A stretch of 64,000 nucleotides of DNA from an uncultured Clostridium sp. (GCA_946553025.1 CAMNRM010000004.1:62001-126000), one strand, 5' to 3'. Positions 43,386-53,521 are shown, counted from the first letter of the stretch. A program made the numbers and translations. Notes: generated from the letters alone by a model not told the origin.

Positions 43386-43510
43386 GGCAGGGCATATTCC
43401 GTGAGGAATACCCTATAGAACGCCGGCGCTTGGTGAGGTATTTCACGAACCTAGCGTCCGCTGCGTTCTATGCGGAGCGAGAGCGTGTTTCCGATGGAAT
43501 ATGCCCTGCC
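43386..43510. other. 125-nt highly structured palindromic element before cmk
   Basis: GGCAGGGCATATTCC (43386-43400) and GGAATATGCCCTGCC (43496-43510) are a perfect 15-bp inverted repeat. Inside it, ATAGAACGC (43415-43423) pairs with GCGTTCTAT (43463-43471), GGCGCT (43425-43430) with AGCGTC (43453-43458), and GTGA (43433-43436) with TCAC (43443-43446). The whole folds as nested stems on either strand. It has no promoter or T run that would mark a normal terminator. Candidates are a structured RNA or a palindromic repeat element. The frame read across it is an artefact. Confidence 0.7.
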
Positions 43511-43577
43511 GGAGCGGACGGACCCGACATTTCCCTCCCAAAACCGAATAAAAACCAGAAATCGAGGACACTAACCC

Positions 43578-44273
43578 ATGCAGCATTTTACCATTGCCAT
43601 CGACGGCCCCGCAGGCGCAGGAAAAAGCACCATTGCCAAAGCCGTTGCCGCCAGACTAAATTTTATCTATGTAGACACCGGTGCCATGTACCGCGCCATG
43701 GCCTTATATTTTGTCCGGGAAGGCTTTACCTCCTTCAACGACACCCTATCTCTCCAATCTATCTGCGCCCAGGCCCAAATCACCATACGCTACGAGGAAG
43801 GCACGCAGCAGGTGCTATTAAACGGTGAGAATGTTTCCTCACTCATCCGCACCGAAGAAGTGGGAAAACAGGCGTCCATTATTTCTTCCTATCTCCCCGT
43901 GCGCCAAAAGCTTGTTGAACTTCAGCAGCAGTTAGCCAGGGAGGCCAATGTTATCATGGACGGACGCGACATCGGAACCTGCGTCCTTCCCAAAGCCCAG
44001 GCAAAGATTTACCTGACCGCCAGTGCCAAAGTCCGTGCCCGCCGCCGTTTCCAGGAATTAAAGGCCAAGGGCCAGGAGAGCAGTCTTGAAGAAATCCAGA
44101 AGGAGATTGAGGATCGGGATTACCGCGACATGCACCGCGAACATTCCCCGCTGACCCAGGCCGAGGATGCCGTGCTGGTGGATACGTCGGCGATGACGAT
44201 TGAACAGGTGATTGACCGGATTATCCAGATTGCCGAAGAAAAAGGACTGCATGAGGACAGCACATGGAAGTAA
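43578..44273 (+). CDS. cmk: cytidylate kinase
   Basis: The 231-residue enzyme phosphorylates CMP and dCMP. The P-loop is IDGPAGAGKST near residue 9, with FIYVDTGAMYRAMAL and VIMDGRDIGTCVLP as CMP-binding motifs, and DRDYRDMHREHSPL toward the lid. It overlaps ispH by ten bases; cmk-ispH-rpsA is a common Clostridia order. Confidence 0.95.
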   Translation: MQHFTIAIDGPAGAGKSTIAKAVAARLNFIYVDTGAMYRAMALYFVREGFTSFNDTLSLQSICAQAQITIRYEEGTQQVLLNGENVSSLIRTEEVGKQASIISSYLPVRQKLVELQQQLAREANVIMDGRDIGTCVLPKAQAKIYLTASAKVRARRRFQELKAKGQESSLEEIQKEIEDRDYRDMHREHSPLTQAEDAVLVDTSAMTIEQVIDRIIQIAEEKGLHEDSTWK

Positions 44274-45121
44274 TCGTAGCAAAGACCGCCGGGTTTTGTT
44301 TCGGCGTGGAGCGGGCGGTGAATAAGGTTTATGAACAGATAGAAAAAACCAGTCAGCCGATTTACACCTACGGTCCCATTATTCACAACGAAGAAGTGGT
44401 TAAAGATCTGGAAGCCAAGGGCGTTAAGGTTATCGCCGACCAGAAAGAGCTGGAAGCCTTAGCCGGGGGCGAGGGAGTCATCATTATCCGATCCCACGGC
44501 GTCAGCCGCGAAGTCTACGAAATAGCCGAAAAAAAAGGACTGACGATCGTAGACGCCACCTGCCCCTTCGTCAAAAAGATTCACCGCCTTGTGGAGCGGG
44601 AATGTGCCGCCGGAAATCAGGTGGTAATTATTGGAAATGAGCAGCATCCCGAGGTTGAAGGCATTAAAGGCTGGGGAGATGCACATACTGTAGTTATACA
44701 AACACCGGAGGAAGTGGAAGATTTCGTCCCAAAAGCGGGCGCTAAACTGTCCATTGTATCCCAGACGACATTTAATTACAATAAATTTAAAGAATTAGTT
44801 GAAAAATTTTTCAAAAAGGGTTATGATATACTTGTTTTAAATACGATTTGCAATGCAACACAGGAAAGACAGGTGGAGGCAAAGGAAATCGCTTCGAAAG
44901 TGGATGCCATGATTGTGATTGGCGGAAAAAACAGTTCCAACACCCAGAAGCTGTATGAAATTTGTCTTAAGGAATGTAAACATACTTATTATATCCAGAC
45001 GCTGGGCGATTTCGATCCTGAAAGTGTAAATTCTGTGCGCAACGTAGGTATTACAGCAGGGGCGTCAACCCCGAAAAACATTATTGAGGAGGTTCATGCT
45101 AATGTCAGAGCAAAGTTTTGA
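44264..45121 (+). CDS. ispH: 4-hydroxy-3-methylbut-2-enyl diphosphate reductase
   Basis: IspH makes IPP and DMAPP in the last step of the MEP isoprenoid pathway through a [4Fe-4S] cluster. The three cluster cysteines are C12 (GFCFGV), C100 (DATCPFV) and C196 (NTICNAT). H41, H78 and H128 and the TQERQ motif are kept. The 285-residue length is normal. Its stop codon follows a UUU codon (UUU-UGA) 17 bases into rpsA; in many Clostridia ispH and the S1 protein form one fused polypeptide. Confidence 0.95.
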   Translation: MEVIVAKTAGFCFGVERAVNKVYEQIEKTSQPIYTYGPIIHNEEVVKDLEAKGVKVIADQKELEALAGGEGVIIIRSHGVSREVYEIAEKKGLTIVDATCPFVKKIHRLVERECAAGNQVVIIGNEQHPEVEGIKGWGDAHTVVIQTPEEVEDFVPKAGAKLSIVSQTTFNYNKFKELVEKFFKKGYDILVLNTICNATQERQVEAKEIASKVDAMIVIGGKNSSNTQKLYEICLKECKHTYYIQTLGDFDPESVNSVRNVGITAGASTPKNIIEEVHANVRAKF

Positions 45122-46226
45122 ACAAATGTTAGAGGAGTCATTTAAGACAATACGTACAGGAGAGGTAGTCACTGGTAAGGTTATCGATGTGAAAGAAGAT
45201 GAAATCGTCTTGAATATTGGTTACAAATCCGACGGTATTATTACCCGAAGTGAATATACAAACGAGCCGAATGTTGACCTGACCTCTTTTGTACAGGTGG
45301 GCGAAGAGATGGAAGCCAAGGTAATTAAGGTAAACGACGGCGAAGGCCAGGTTGCTCTTTCTTATAAGAGATTGGCGGCTGACCGCGGAAACAAGCGCTT
45401 AGAGGAAGCATTTAACAACCAGGAAGTCCTGACGGCAAAGGTTGTTCAGGTGCTTGACGGCGGTTTAAGCGTTATGCTGGAAGAAACCAGAATCTTTATT
45501 CCTGCAAGCCTGGTATCCGATATGTATGAGAAGGATTTATCCAAGTACGCAGGTCAGGAGATTGAATTTGTTATCACCGAATTTAACCCGAGAAGGCGCA
45601 GGGTGATCGGCGACAGAAAGCAGCTGATGGTTGCCAGAAAGGCAGCGATGCAGAAGGAACTGTTTGAGCGTATTGCCGTTGGCGATACCGTAGAAGGCAC
45701 GATTAAGAATGTTACCGATTTTGGTGCATTTATCGACCTGGGCGGAGCTGACGGACTGCTGCACATCTCCGAGATGAGCTGGGGCCGCGTGGAGAACCCG
45801 AAGAAGGTGTTTAAGAGCGGCGATACCCTGAAAGTTCTGATTAAAGATATCCAGGGCGAGAAGATTGCCTTAAGCTTAAAGTTCCCGGAAGCAAATCCGT
45901 GGGCGAACGCTGCAGAGAAATATGCCGCAGGGAATGTAGTATCCGGCCGCGTTGCACGGATGACCGATTTCGGTGCATTCGTAGAGTTAGAGCCGGGCGT
46001 GGATGCCCTGCTTCATGTATCGCAGATTTCCAGAGATCATGTAGATAAGCCTGCCGATGTATTAAAGATCGGTCAGGAAATCGAAGCTAAGATTGTAGAC
46101 TTTAATGAGGCCGATCACAAGATCAGCTTAAGCATTAAGGCATTGGCTGTTCCCGCCAGAGAAGCCGAGGCGGACGAAGATGTTGCCGATGTTGATATTG
46201 AGGCTATGGCAAACACAGAAGAATAA
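45102..46226 (+). CDS. rpsA: S1-domain RNA-binding protein (30S ribosomal protein S1-like)
   Basis: The 374-residue protein has four S1 RNA-binding motifs: about 19-88 (GEVVTGKVIDVKEDEIVLNI), 105-175, 190-260 (GTIKNVTDFGAFIDLGGADG) and 275-350 (GRVARMTDFGAFVELEPGVD). Proteins of this size in Firmicutes assist mRNA binding at the ribosome. ATG 45102 is nine bases from AGGAGG (45087-45092). It overlaps ispH by 20 bp in another frame. A strong terminator follows. Confidence 0.93.
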   Translation: MSEQSFEQMLEESFKTIRTGEVVTGKVIDVKEDEIVLNIGYKSDGIITRSEYTNEPNVDLTSFVQVGEEMEAKVIKVNDGEGQVALSYKRLAADRGNKRLEEAFNNQEVLTAKVVQVLDGGLSVMLEETRIFIPASLVSDMYEKDLSKYAGQEIEFVITEFNPRRRRVIGDRKQLMVARKAAMQKELFERIAVGDTVEGTIKNVTDFGAFIDLGGADGLLHISEMSWGRVENPKKVFKSGDTLKVLIKDIQGEKIALSLKFPEANPWANAAEKYAAGNVVSGRVARMTDFGAFVELEPGVDALLHVSQISRDHVDKPADVLKIGQEIEAKIVDFNEADHKISLSIKALAVPAREAEADEDVADVDIEAMANTEE

Positions 46227-46270
46227 TTGATGCAAATCGAAAAATATTGATGACATGTGCACAGATAATG

Positions 46271-46312
46271 GAGAATCTCTTCCGGGAACTGGGGGAGATT
46301 CTCTTTTTTCTC
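46271..46312 (+). terminator. intrinsic terminator after rpsA
   Basis: GAGAATCTCTTCC at 46271-46283 pairs over 13 bp with GGGGGAGATTCTC at 46291-46303, followed by six T. Confidence 0.93.
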
Positions 46313-46350
46313 AGGTGCGGTGTAAGATAAACGAAAAAAGGAAAGGAGTT

Positions 46351-46386
46351 CACATACGCTGTGGGTGAGCAGGATGTGAACAGTAA
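46351..46386. repeat. partial copy of the dispersed palindrome before the HAD gene
   Basis: CGCTGTGGGTGAGC and GGATGTGAACAGTAAAGG resemble the right half of the 40241 element; its end overlaps the ribosome site of the HAD gene. Confidence 0.4.
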
Positions 46387-46399
46387 AGGAAAGGACTTT

Positions 46400-47152
46400 A
46401 TGGAAAAGGATATTCTGCTGTTTGATTTGGATGGGACGCTGACCGATCCTATGGTGGGGATTACAAAGTCGGTGCAGTATGCGCTTCGCCATTACGGGAT
46501 TATCGAAGAGGATCTTACCAAGCTGATTCCCTTTATCGGGCCGCCGCTTCGGGACAGCTTTCAGAAATATTATGGATTTTCAAAGGAGCAGGCAGGCGAA
46601 GGGGTTTTGGTTTACAGGGAATATTTCAGTGAAAAAGGGATTTTTGAAAATAAGGAGATTCCGGGAATCCGGGAAATGTTGGAGGTGTTAAGCGCACAGG
46701 GGAAGAAGCTTTATGTGGCAACCTCAAAGCCGGAGGTGTATGCAAGGAAAATTTTAGAGCATTTTTCGCTGGATCATTTCTTTAACTTTATCGGCGGGGC
46801 AGATTTTGAGGAAACAAGGGTGAATAAAGCAGCCGTGATCCGCTATGTTCTGGAAGAGGCAGGAGTGGGAGGTGCGGGTAAAAAAACGACTGATGTGATC
46901 GAAAGGGCAGAAGGAGCAAAAAGGACAGACAACGCAAAAAGGACAGACAACGCGGAAAGGACAGAACCAGGGAAGAAAAAAATCGTGATGGTTGGAGATC
47001 GGGAGCACGATATTATCGGGGCGAAGGAAAACAGGATACAGAGTGTCGGGGTTTTGTTCGGTTATGGAAGCCGCAGGGAACTTGAAGAAGCCGGAGCTGA
47101 TCGGATTGCGGAAACGGTTAAAGATTTGACGGATAGTTTATTGATGAATTAG
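46400..47152 (+). CDS. HAD-superfamily hydrolase (phosphoglycolate phosphatase-like)
   Basis: The 250-residue protein has HAD motif I LLFDLDGTLTDP, motif II YVATSKP, the motif III lysine near KPEVYARKI, and motif IV VMVGDREHDIIGA. A helical cap at about 16-80 marks subfamily IA (Gph/PpaX-like). A 40-residue insertion about 155-192 (GGAGKKTTDVIERAEGAKRT then a DNAKRTDNAERTEP repeat) lies before motif IV where homologues are short. ATG 46400 follows AAAGGA. Substrate is unknown. Confidence 0.88.
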   Translation: MEKDILLFDLDGTLTDPMVGITKSVQYALRHYGIIEEDLTKLIPFIGPPLRDSFQKYYGFSKEQAGEGVLVYREYFSEKGIFENKEIPGIREMLEVLSAQGKKLYVATSKPEVYARKILEHFSLDHFFNFIGGADFEETRVNKAAVIRYVLEEAGVGGAGKKTTDVIERAEGAKRTDNAKRTDNAERTEPGKKKIVMVGDREHDIIGAKENRIQSVGVLFGYGSRRELEEAGADRIAETVKDLTDSLLMN

Positions 47153-47296
47153 GTTGATTAATCAACTTATAGAAAAATATGTAAAAATCAGGGCAAAATC
47201 TGGAATAAACTGGAATATAAATCAAAATTTTCCATTTTTTCAGGCCGATATAGCGCAGTATAACCGACAATTATCGCAGCTATTCTTTTTATTCAT

Positions 47297-47325
47297 TTGA
47301 CAAATGGGGTTTCTGTTGCTATCAT
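47297..47325 (+). promoter_or_regulatory. sigma-A promoter of ilvN-ilvC
   Basis: TTGACA at 47297-47302, a 17-bp spacer and TATCAT at 47320-47325. It overlaps the first codons of the longest open frame, which shows that ATG 47381 and not 47297 is the true start. No T-box leader fits in the short 5' region. Confidence 0.8.
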
Positions 47326-47380
47326 AGGGATGTTGATAAGCAATAACTTACTTATTATAAAAGAAATAAAGGCGAGTGAT

Positions 47381-47890
47381 ATGATGAATGATAATCGAAT
47401 TGTGTTATCCCTGCTGGTTGATAATACGGCAGGTGTGCTGGCACGGGTTGCAGGATTGTTCAGCCGCCGGGGCTATAATATTGAAAGCCTTACGGTGGGC
47501 GTGACCGCAGATCCGCGCTATTCCCGGATGACGGTGGTTTCTCTGGGCGATCACGAGGTTTTGGTGCAGATTGAAAACCAGCTGCGCAAGCTTGAGGACG
47601 TCCGGGATATCAAGGAACTTCCGGCAGGGCGTTCGGTTTACCGGGAACTGATTATGGTGAAGGTTCGGGCGGATGCCAGCCAGCGCCAGGCGGTGAACGC
47701 GATTGCCGATATTTTCCGTGCGACGATTGTGGATGTGGGAAAAGATTCCCTGACCGTTATGCTTACCGGAGATCAGTCGAAGCTGGATGCGCTGATTAAT
47801 CTTTTGGAGGACTATGAGATCCTCGAACTGGCAAGGACGGGCCTTACAGGACTGGAGAGAGGGGCGGAGGATATCCGTTATCTCCCATAG
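47381..47890 (+). CDS. ilvN: acetolactate synthase small (regulatory) subunit
   Basis: The 169-residue subunit regulates acetolactate synthase in branched-chain amino acid synthesis. It has the ACT domain LSLLVDNTAGVLARVAGLFS followed by RRGYNIESLTVG, which in this family mediates valine feedback, and a C-terminal ferredoxin-like domain (RELIMVKVRADASQRQAVNA). The catalytic large subunit is not in the window. AAAGG lies eight bases before ATG 47381. It leads into ilvC with a 63-bp gap. Confidence 0.93.
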   Translation: MMNDNRIVLSLLVDNTAGVLARVAGLFSRRGYNIESLTVGVTADPRYSRMTVVSLGDHEVLVQIENQLRKLEDVRDIKELPAGRSVYRELIMVKVRADASQRQAVNAIADIFRATIVDVGKDSLTVMLTGDQSKLDALINLLEDYEILELARTGLTGLERGAEDIRYLP

Positions 47891-47923
47891 TGTACGGTCT
47901 TGAACCTATAGAGATAAAGCTGA

Positions 47924-48964
<1,041 letters not shown>

Positions 48965-49031
48965 TGGAGTGTTTTCAGGATTGCGGGAGCATAAAGTGCA
49001 AAGCAATCTGAAGCATAAGACGAAAAACGAT

Positions 49032-49084
49032 AAAACCGCTGCGGGAAGAGATGGGTTTTCTGCTCTTTCCGGGCGGTTTTTGTA
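49032..49084 (+). terminator. intrinsic terminator after ilvC
   Basis: AAAACCGC...CGGGAAGAG at about 49032-49050 pairs with CTCTTTCCGGGCGGTTTT ending at about 49081, then T. The gap 49085-49259 holds a TATAAT box at 49115-49120 without a strong -35 box; nothing else is seen. Confidence 0.85.
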
Positions 49085-49259
49085 CTTTTTGTTTTATTCA
49101 TCTGACAAATGCTGTATAATAAGGACAGCGGTAAAGTAAAGAAAACTCCTTAATGAAGTTAGAAGGGGAATAAAAGTCTGCTGGGCGCACTTGGAATACC
49201 TGAACGGATGCTGGCTAATTGGCGGTGGATGTTTAAAGTAACCACAAAAGGAGAGTAAG

Positions 49260-50945
49260 ATGCAGAAAAAGAAACTTCCTATCGGAATTGAAAATTTTGA
49301 AAAGCTTCGTCTGGAAGACTTTTATTATATCGATAAAACAGGATTTATCAGGGAACTTCTCAGGAATTGGGGAGAAGTTAATCTGTTTACCCGTCCGCGG
49401 CGGTTTGGAAAATCTTTGAATATGAGTATGCTGGAGCATTTTTTTTCGCGGAACGGAGATAAACGTATTTTTGACGGACTGGAAATTGCAGAGGAAGAAG
49501 AAATCTGCCGGGAATATATGGGAAAATATCCGGTTATTTCTATCTCGCTAAAAGGGATTGACGCATTAACCTATGAAACGTCCTATCAGATGGCGGTTCA
49601 GACCGTTATGGAGGCTGCGGCAAGGTTTTATTTTCTTCTGGACAGTGAAAAACTGAATGATTATGATAAAGCAGAATACAGAGAACTTTTGCGTAAGGAT
49701 ATGAAGGAGGGCATATTTGGCAGCAGCCTGAAGCTGTTGTCGGGGATGCTGGAAAAACATTATGGAACGAAAGTTATTTTATTGATTGATGAATATGACG
49801 TTCCGTTGGCAAAGGCTTATGCGAATGGTTATTATGAACAGATGATTTCTCTTATCCGCAGCTTGCTTGGACAGGTATTAAAGACCAATAACAGTTTAAA
49901 ATTTGCCGTGCTCACCGGATGTCTTAGGATTTCCAAGGAAAGTATTTTTACCGGACTGAAAAATCTGAAAGTTCGTTCAATTACCGATGGACGTTTTGAC
50001 CGATATTTTGGATTTACGGATGAGGAAGTAAAAACATTTTTAGATGATTACGGATATTCTGACCGTTATGATGAGGTGAAAAAATGGTATGACGGATATC
50101 GTTTTGGAAATACAGATATTTATTGTCCCTGGGATGTTTTAAATTACTGTGATGCCTTATTTGATGACCGAAAGGCGCAGCCGGAAAATTACTGGATCAA
50201 TACCAGCAGCAATGATGCCGTAAGGCGCTTTATCCGGGAATCCGCAAATTCTGCGACAAAACGGGAGATTGAGCACCTGGTGGCGGGAGAAGTTATTGTA
50301 AAGGAAATTCATCAGGAACTTACCTATCCGGAGATGTATCAGACGATTGACAATATCTGGAGCCTGCTTTTTATGACAGGTTATCTGACCCGGCGGGGGA
50401 AGACCGAGGGGAGGCAGATAAAACTGGCTATTCCGAATTTGGCCATCCGGGATATTTTTGTGACGCAGATTATGGAATTTTTCAGGGAAAAGGTCAGAGA
50501 AGACGGGGAGAGGCTGAAACGTTTCTGTTATGCTCTGCAAAATAAGGACGCAAAAAATGTGGAAAATATTTTTACCGAATATTTGAAAAAAATCATCAGT
50601 ATTCGGGATACAGCCATGAAACAAGAAATGAAAGAAAATTTTTACCATGGAATCCTTCTGGGAATTTTGGGCGTGAAGGAACGGTGGAGCATTTCTTCCA
50701 ATAAGGAAATGGGTGAGGGCTATGCCGACATCTTGGCAGAGCCGGATTGCGGGGATGTCGGCATTATTATCGAAGTAAAATATGCACATGATGGAAACCT
50801 GGATGCTGCATGTTATCAGGCGTTAAAGCAGATAGAATCGACCAGGTATGAAGATGATCTTGCGGACGACGGGGTAGAACATATTATAAAATACGGAATC
50901 GCATGTTATAAAAAACGGTGCAGGGTCATGGCGGCAGAAAATTAG
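49260..50945 (+). CDS. AAA-ATPase-like protein with C-terminal PD-(D/E)XK nuclease domain
   Basis: The 561-residue protein matches the AAA-ATPase_like/PDDEXK_9 architecture. KKLPIGIENFEKLRLEDFYY and IDKTGFI open it. Walker A is the atypical TRPRRFGKSLNMS and Walker B is VILLIDEYDVPL. The C-terminus has the nuclease pattern EGYADILAEP then GIIIEVKYAHD. These proteins are abundant in gut Clostridia and Bacteroidetes with unknown function, possibly mobile-element or defence related. It is monocistronic and less GC-rich than neighbours. No partner gene is near. Confidence 0.88.
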   Translation: MQKKKLPIGIENFEKLRLEDFYYIDKTGFIRELLRNWGEVNLFTRPRRFGKSLNMSMLEHFFSRNGDKRIFDGLEIAEEEEICREYMGKYPVISISLKGIDALTYETSYQMAVQTVMEAAARFYFLLDSEKLNDYDKAEYRELLRKDMKEGIFGSSLKLLSGMLEKHYGTKVILLIDEYDVPLAKAYANGYYEQMISLIRSLLGQVLKTNNSLKFAVLTGCLRISKESIFTGLKNLKVRSITDGRFDRYFGFTDEEVKTFLDDYGYSDRYDEVKKWYDGYRFGNTDIYCPWDVLNYCDALFDDRKAQPENYWINTSSNDAVRRFIRESANSATKREIEHLVAGEVIVKEIHQELTYPEMYQTIDNIWSLLFMTGYLTRRGKTEGRQIKLAIPNLAIRDIFVTQIMEFFREKVREDGERLKRFCYALQNKDAKNVENIFTEYLKKIISIRDTAMKQEMKENFYHGILLGILGVKERWSISSNKEMGEGYADILAEPDCGDVGIIIEVKYAHDGNLDAACYQALKQIESTRYEDDLADDGVEHIIKYGIACYKKRCRVMAAEN

Positions 50946-50960
50946 GTTCTTAGCCGTGTC

Positions 50961-51842
50961 TTAATACAAAAACTCCAAAAACGTCTTCAGCGCCATAGAG
51001 TGGTTAATCGGGCGGAAGGCAAAGCCAATGGTTCTCTTGGGGATGGGAACTTCCATGGGGATTTCCACCAGGCGTCCGGATTCCAGTTCTTTCTGTACCA
51101 GTTCTTTAATCACACAGGCAGCACCCAGGCCGATTTTTACAAATTCTATCAGCAGATCCATGGTGGTAACCTCCAGGATCTGCTTTGGTTCGATATGGGT
51201 TTCCTTTAAATATTCGTCCACATGGTGGCGGGTCATATTGTTCTGGTCTAAAAGCATGATATTTCCGCAGGCAAATAAATCCGCGCCCGCTCCCTCCCTC
51301 TGGTAAAGATGGTGGAGGTACTGGCGGGTGGAAACAAAGATATCGCGGATATCCATAACCGGGATAAAGGAGAGATCCGAGCGCAGGGAAGGTTCGGCAA
51401 TCAGTCCCACATCTAGGGTGTGCTGTTCGAGCATGGCGATGGTTTTTGCCGTGGCCTGGCTTTCAATCATAATTTTTATATGGGGATACTGTTCAATAAA
51501 GTTCTTTAAATAAGGAAGCAGAATATATTTGCACAGCGTATTGCTCACCCCGATCCGAAGCTGGCCGATATTTAATTCTTTAATCCGCTTTAATTCCTGC
51601 TCCCCCTGATCTAAAACCTGGAAGGCTTCCTGGGTGTGTTTAAATAAGAGTTCACCTTCCGGCGTAAGCTGTACGCCCCGTGAACTTCGGGTAAATAAGG
51701 TGACCTGTAAACTGTCTTCAAGCTTGCTGATGGCCTTGCTGATGGCGGGCTGGCTGATGTAGAGCTCTTTTGCCGCCTTGGAAATATTCCCTGCCTTGGC
51801 AACTTCGTAAAAAATTTTATACTGGGAGAGATTTTGGTCCAT
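50961..51842 (-). CDS. LysR-family regulator divergent from leuCD
   Basis: The 293-residue protein has a LysR HTH domain (YKIFYEVAKAGNISKAAKEL, YISQPAISKAISKLE) and an effector domain (about 93-290). It is divergent from leuC with 239 bp between, so it likely regulates leucine synthesis. Its effector is unknown; AT-rich stretches near 51955-52000 could hold its operator. A decayed copy of the dispersed palindrome is also in the gap. Confidence 0.92.
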   Translation of the reverse strand: MDQNLSQYKIFYEVAKAGNISKAAKELYISQPAISKAISKLEDSLQVTLFTRSSRGVQLTPEGELLFKHTQEAFQVLDQGEQELKRIKELNIGQLRIGVSNTLCKYILLPYLKNFIEQYPHIKIMIESQATAKTIAMLEQHTLDVGLIAEPSLRSDLSFIPVMDIRDIFVSTRQYLHHLYQREGAGADLFACGNIMLLDQNNMTRHHVDEYLKETHIEPKQILEVTTMDLLIEFVKIGLGAACVIKELVQKELESGRLVEIPMEVPIPKRTIGFAFRPINHSMALKTFLEFLY

Positions 51843-51906
51843 GGATGCCTCCTCTTTGCGGTATGGTAAAGGCTGCGGTAAATGTGGGTGAATGGCAGTT
51901 GACAGT

Positions 51907-51960
51907 GTTACTCTTTACGCAGGTCTGCACACTCGCTGCTGTAAATCATTGCCCTATAAC
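51907..51960. repeat. decayed copy of the dispersed palindrome in the leuC upstream gap
   Basis: GTTACTCTTTACGCAGGTCT then GCACACTCGCTGCTGTAAAT aligns with the left two thirds of the 40241 element with several substitutions; the right end is decayed. Confidence 0.6.
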
Positions 51961-52012
51961 TATATTTCATGGATTATATTCTTATTATGTATTTTTATTA
52001 TAGCAGAATTTA

Positions 52013-52021
52013 TGTTAAAAT
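52013..52021 (+). promoter_or_regulatory. extended -10 promoter element of leuC
   Basis: TGTTAAAAT gives a TGn extended -10 with TAAAAT at 52016-52021. The -35 box is weak, as expected for an activator-dependent promoter beside a divergent LysR gene. Confidence 0.5.
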
Positions 52022-52081
52022 GTAAAGCGTTGAACAGGAATTTCAGAAAAATGATAATGGAAATTAAAGGAGGATAAATTT

Positions 52082-53341
52082 ATGGGAATGACAATGACCC
52101 AGAAAATTCTGGCAGCCCATGCGGGGCTTTCGGAAGTAAAGGCGGGGCAGTTAATTGAAGCGAACCTGGATTTGGTTCTTGGAAATGATATTACCTCCCC
52201 GGTAGCGATTAATGAGATGAAAAAGATGGATAACCAGACCGTATTTGACAAGGATAAAATCGCCCTGGTTATGGACCATTTTATTCCGAACAAGGATATC
52301 AAGTCCGCCGAAAACTGTAAGTGCTGCCGGGATTTTGCGGGCGAGCATAAGATTACCAACTATTTTGACGTAGGGGAGATGGGGATTGAGCACGCCCTTC
52401 TGCCGGAAAAAGGGCTGGTGGTTGCCGGGGATGCCGTGATTGGCGCGGATTCCCACACCTGTACCTATGGTGCCCTGGGCGCGTTTTCGACCGGCGTGGG
52501 CAGCACGGACATGGCAGCCGGAATGGTTACGGGAAAAGCCTGGTTTAAGGTTCCCTCGGCTATTCGCTTTGAATTGGTGGGAAAGCCGGGTAAGTGGATT
52601 AGCGGCAAGGATGTGATTCTGCACATTATTGGGATGATTGGCGTGGACGGCGCATTATACCAGTCGATGGAATTTACGGGTGAGGGAATTCAGTACCTGA
52701 CCATGGACGACCGCTTTACCATTTGCAATATGGCGATTGAAGCCGGTGGAAAGAACGGAATTTTCCCGGTGGATGACTTAGCCGTTGCCTATATGAAAGA
52801 ACATTCCACAAAAGAATTTACGATTTATCAGGCAGATGATGATGCCGAATATGAACAGACCTATACCATTGATTTATCGCAGTTAAAGCCCACGGTATCC
52901 TTCCCGCATCTTCCGGAGAATACAAAAACCATTGACGAGGTAGGCGAGATTGCGATCGATCAGGTGGTTATCGGCTCCTGTACCAATGGACGCATGGACG
53001 ATATGCGTGCGGCAGCGCAGGTACTGAAAGGGAGAAAGGTAGCTAGAGGCGTGCGCTGCATCGTTATCCCGGCAACCCAGGCGATTTACTTACAGTCCAT
53101 GCGGGAAGGGCTTCTGGAAACCTTTATTGAAGCCGGTGCCGTGGTCAGCACTCCGACCTGCGGGCCATGTCTGGGCGGTTACATGGGCATATTAGCTGCC
53201 GGGGAACGCTGCATCTCGACGACGAACCGAAACTTTGTGGGACGCATGGGCCATGTGGACTCCGAGGTTTATCTGGCAAGCCCGGCCGTAGCCGCAGCCA
53301 GCGCCGTACTGGGCCGCATTGCCTGCCCATGCGAATTATAG
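52082..53341 (+). CDS. leuC: 3-isopropylmalate dehydratase large subunit
   Basis: The 419-residue aconitase-family subunit isomerises isopropylmalate in leucine synthesis. It has [35 protein letters not shown], and [13 protein letters not shown]; the cysteines in these segments bind the [4Fe-4S] cluster. Its stop codon begins a block of 24-bp repeats that separates it from leuD. Confidence 0.95.
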   Translation: MGMTMTQKILAAHAGLSEVKAGQLIEANLDLVLGNDITSPVAINEMKKMDNQTVFDKDKIALVMDHFIPNKDIKSAENCKCCRDFAGEHKITNYFDVGEMGIEHALLPEKGLVVAGDAVIGADSHTCTYGALGAFSTGVGSTDMAAGMVTGKAWFKVPSAIRFELVGKPGKWISGKDVILHIIGMIGVDGALYQSMEFTGEGIQYLTMDDRFTICNMAIEAGGKNGIFPVDDLAVAYMKEHSTKEFTIYQADDDAEYEQTYTIDLSQLKPTVSFPHLPENTKTIDEVGEIAIDQVVIGSCTNGRMDDMRAAAQVLKGRKVARGVRCIVIPATQAIYLQSMREGLLETFIEAGAVVSTPTCGPCLGGYMGILAAGERCISTTNRNFVGRMGHVDSEVYLASPAVAAASAVLGRIACPCEL

Positions 53342-53481
53342 AACGGTTATCGTGAACGTATGTAGAACGGTTATCGTGAACATATGTAGGACGATTATCA
53401 TGAACGCACGCAGAACGGTTATCGTGAACACATGTAGAACGGTTATCGTGAACGCATGTAGAGCGGTTACGTGAACGCATG
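53339..53481 (+). repeat. 24-bp tandem repeats starting at the leuC stop codon
   Basis: Six units start at 53339, 53363, 53387, 53411, 53435 and 53459 (the last is 23 bp). The consensus is TAGAACGGTTATCGTGAACG followed by CATG. The first TAG is the leuC stop, and most units again begin with TAG. A stacked ribbon of the unit fills the leuC-leuD gap except for about 40 bp holding the leuD ribosome site. Confidence 0.95.
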
Positions 53482-53521
53482 TGGAAAGTATCGTTAATTC
53501 AGAATATAAGGAGAAAGATTT

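Noticed and set aside
43376-43828. 150-residue frame before and into cmk
   Set aside because: It runs through the palindromic element and overlaps cmk in another frame; no ribosome site or family match.
47297-47380. Longer N-terminus for IlvN
   Set aside because: The first codon is part of the -35 box and the segment has no homology expected in IlvN.
53339-53481. CRISPR array
   Set aside because: The units are contiguous with no spacers and start at a stop codon; no cas gene is near.
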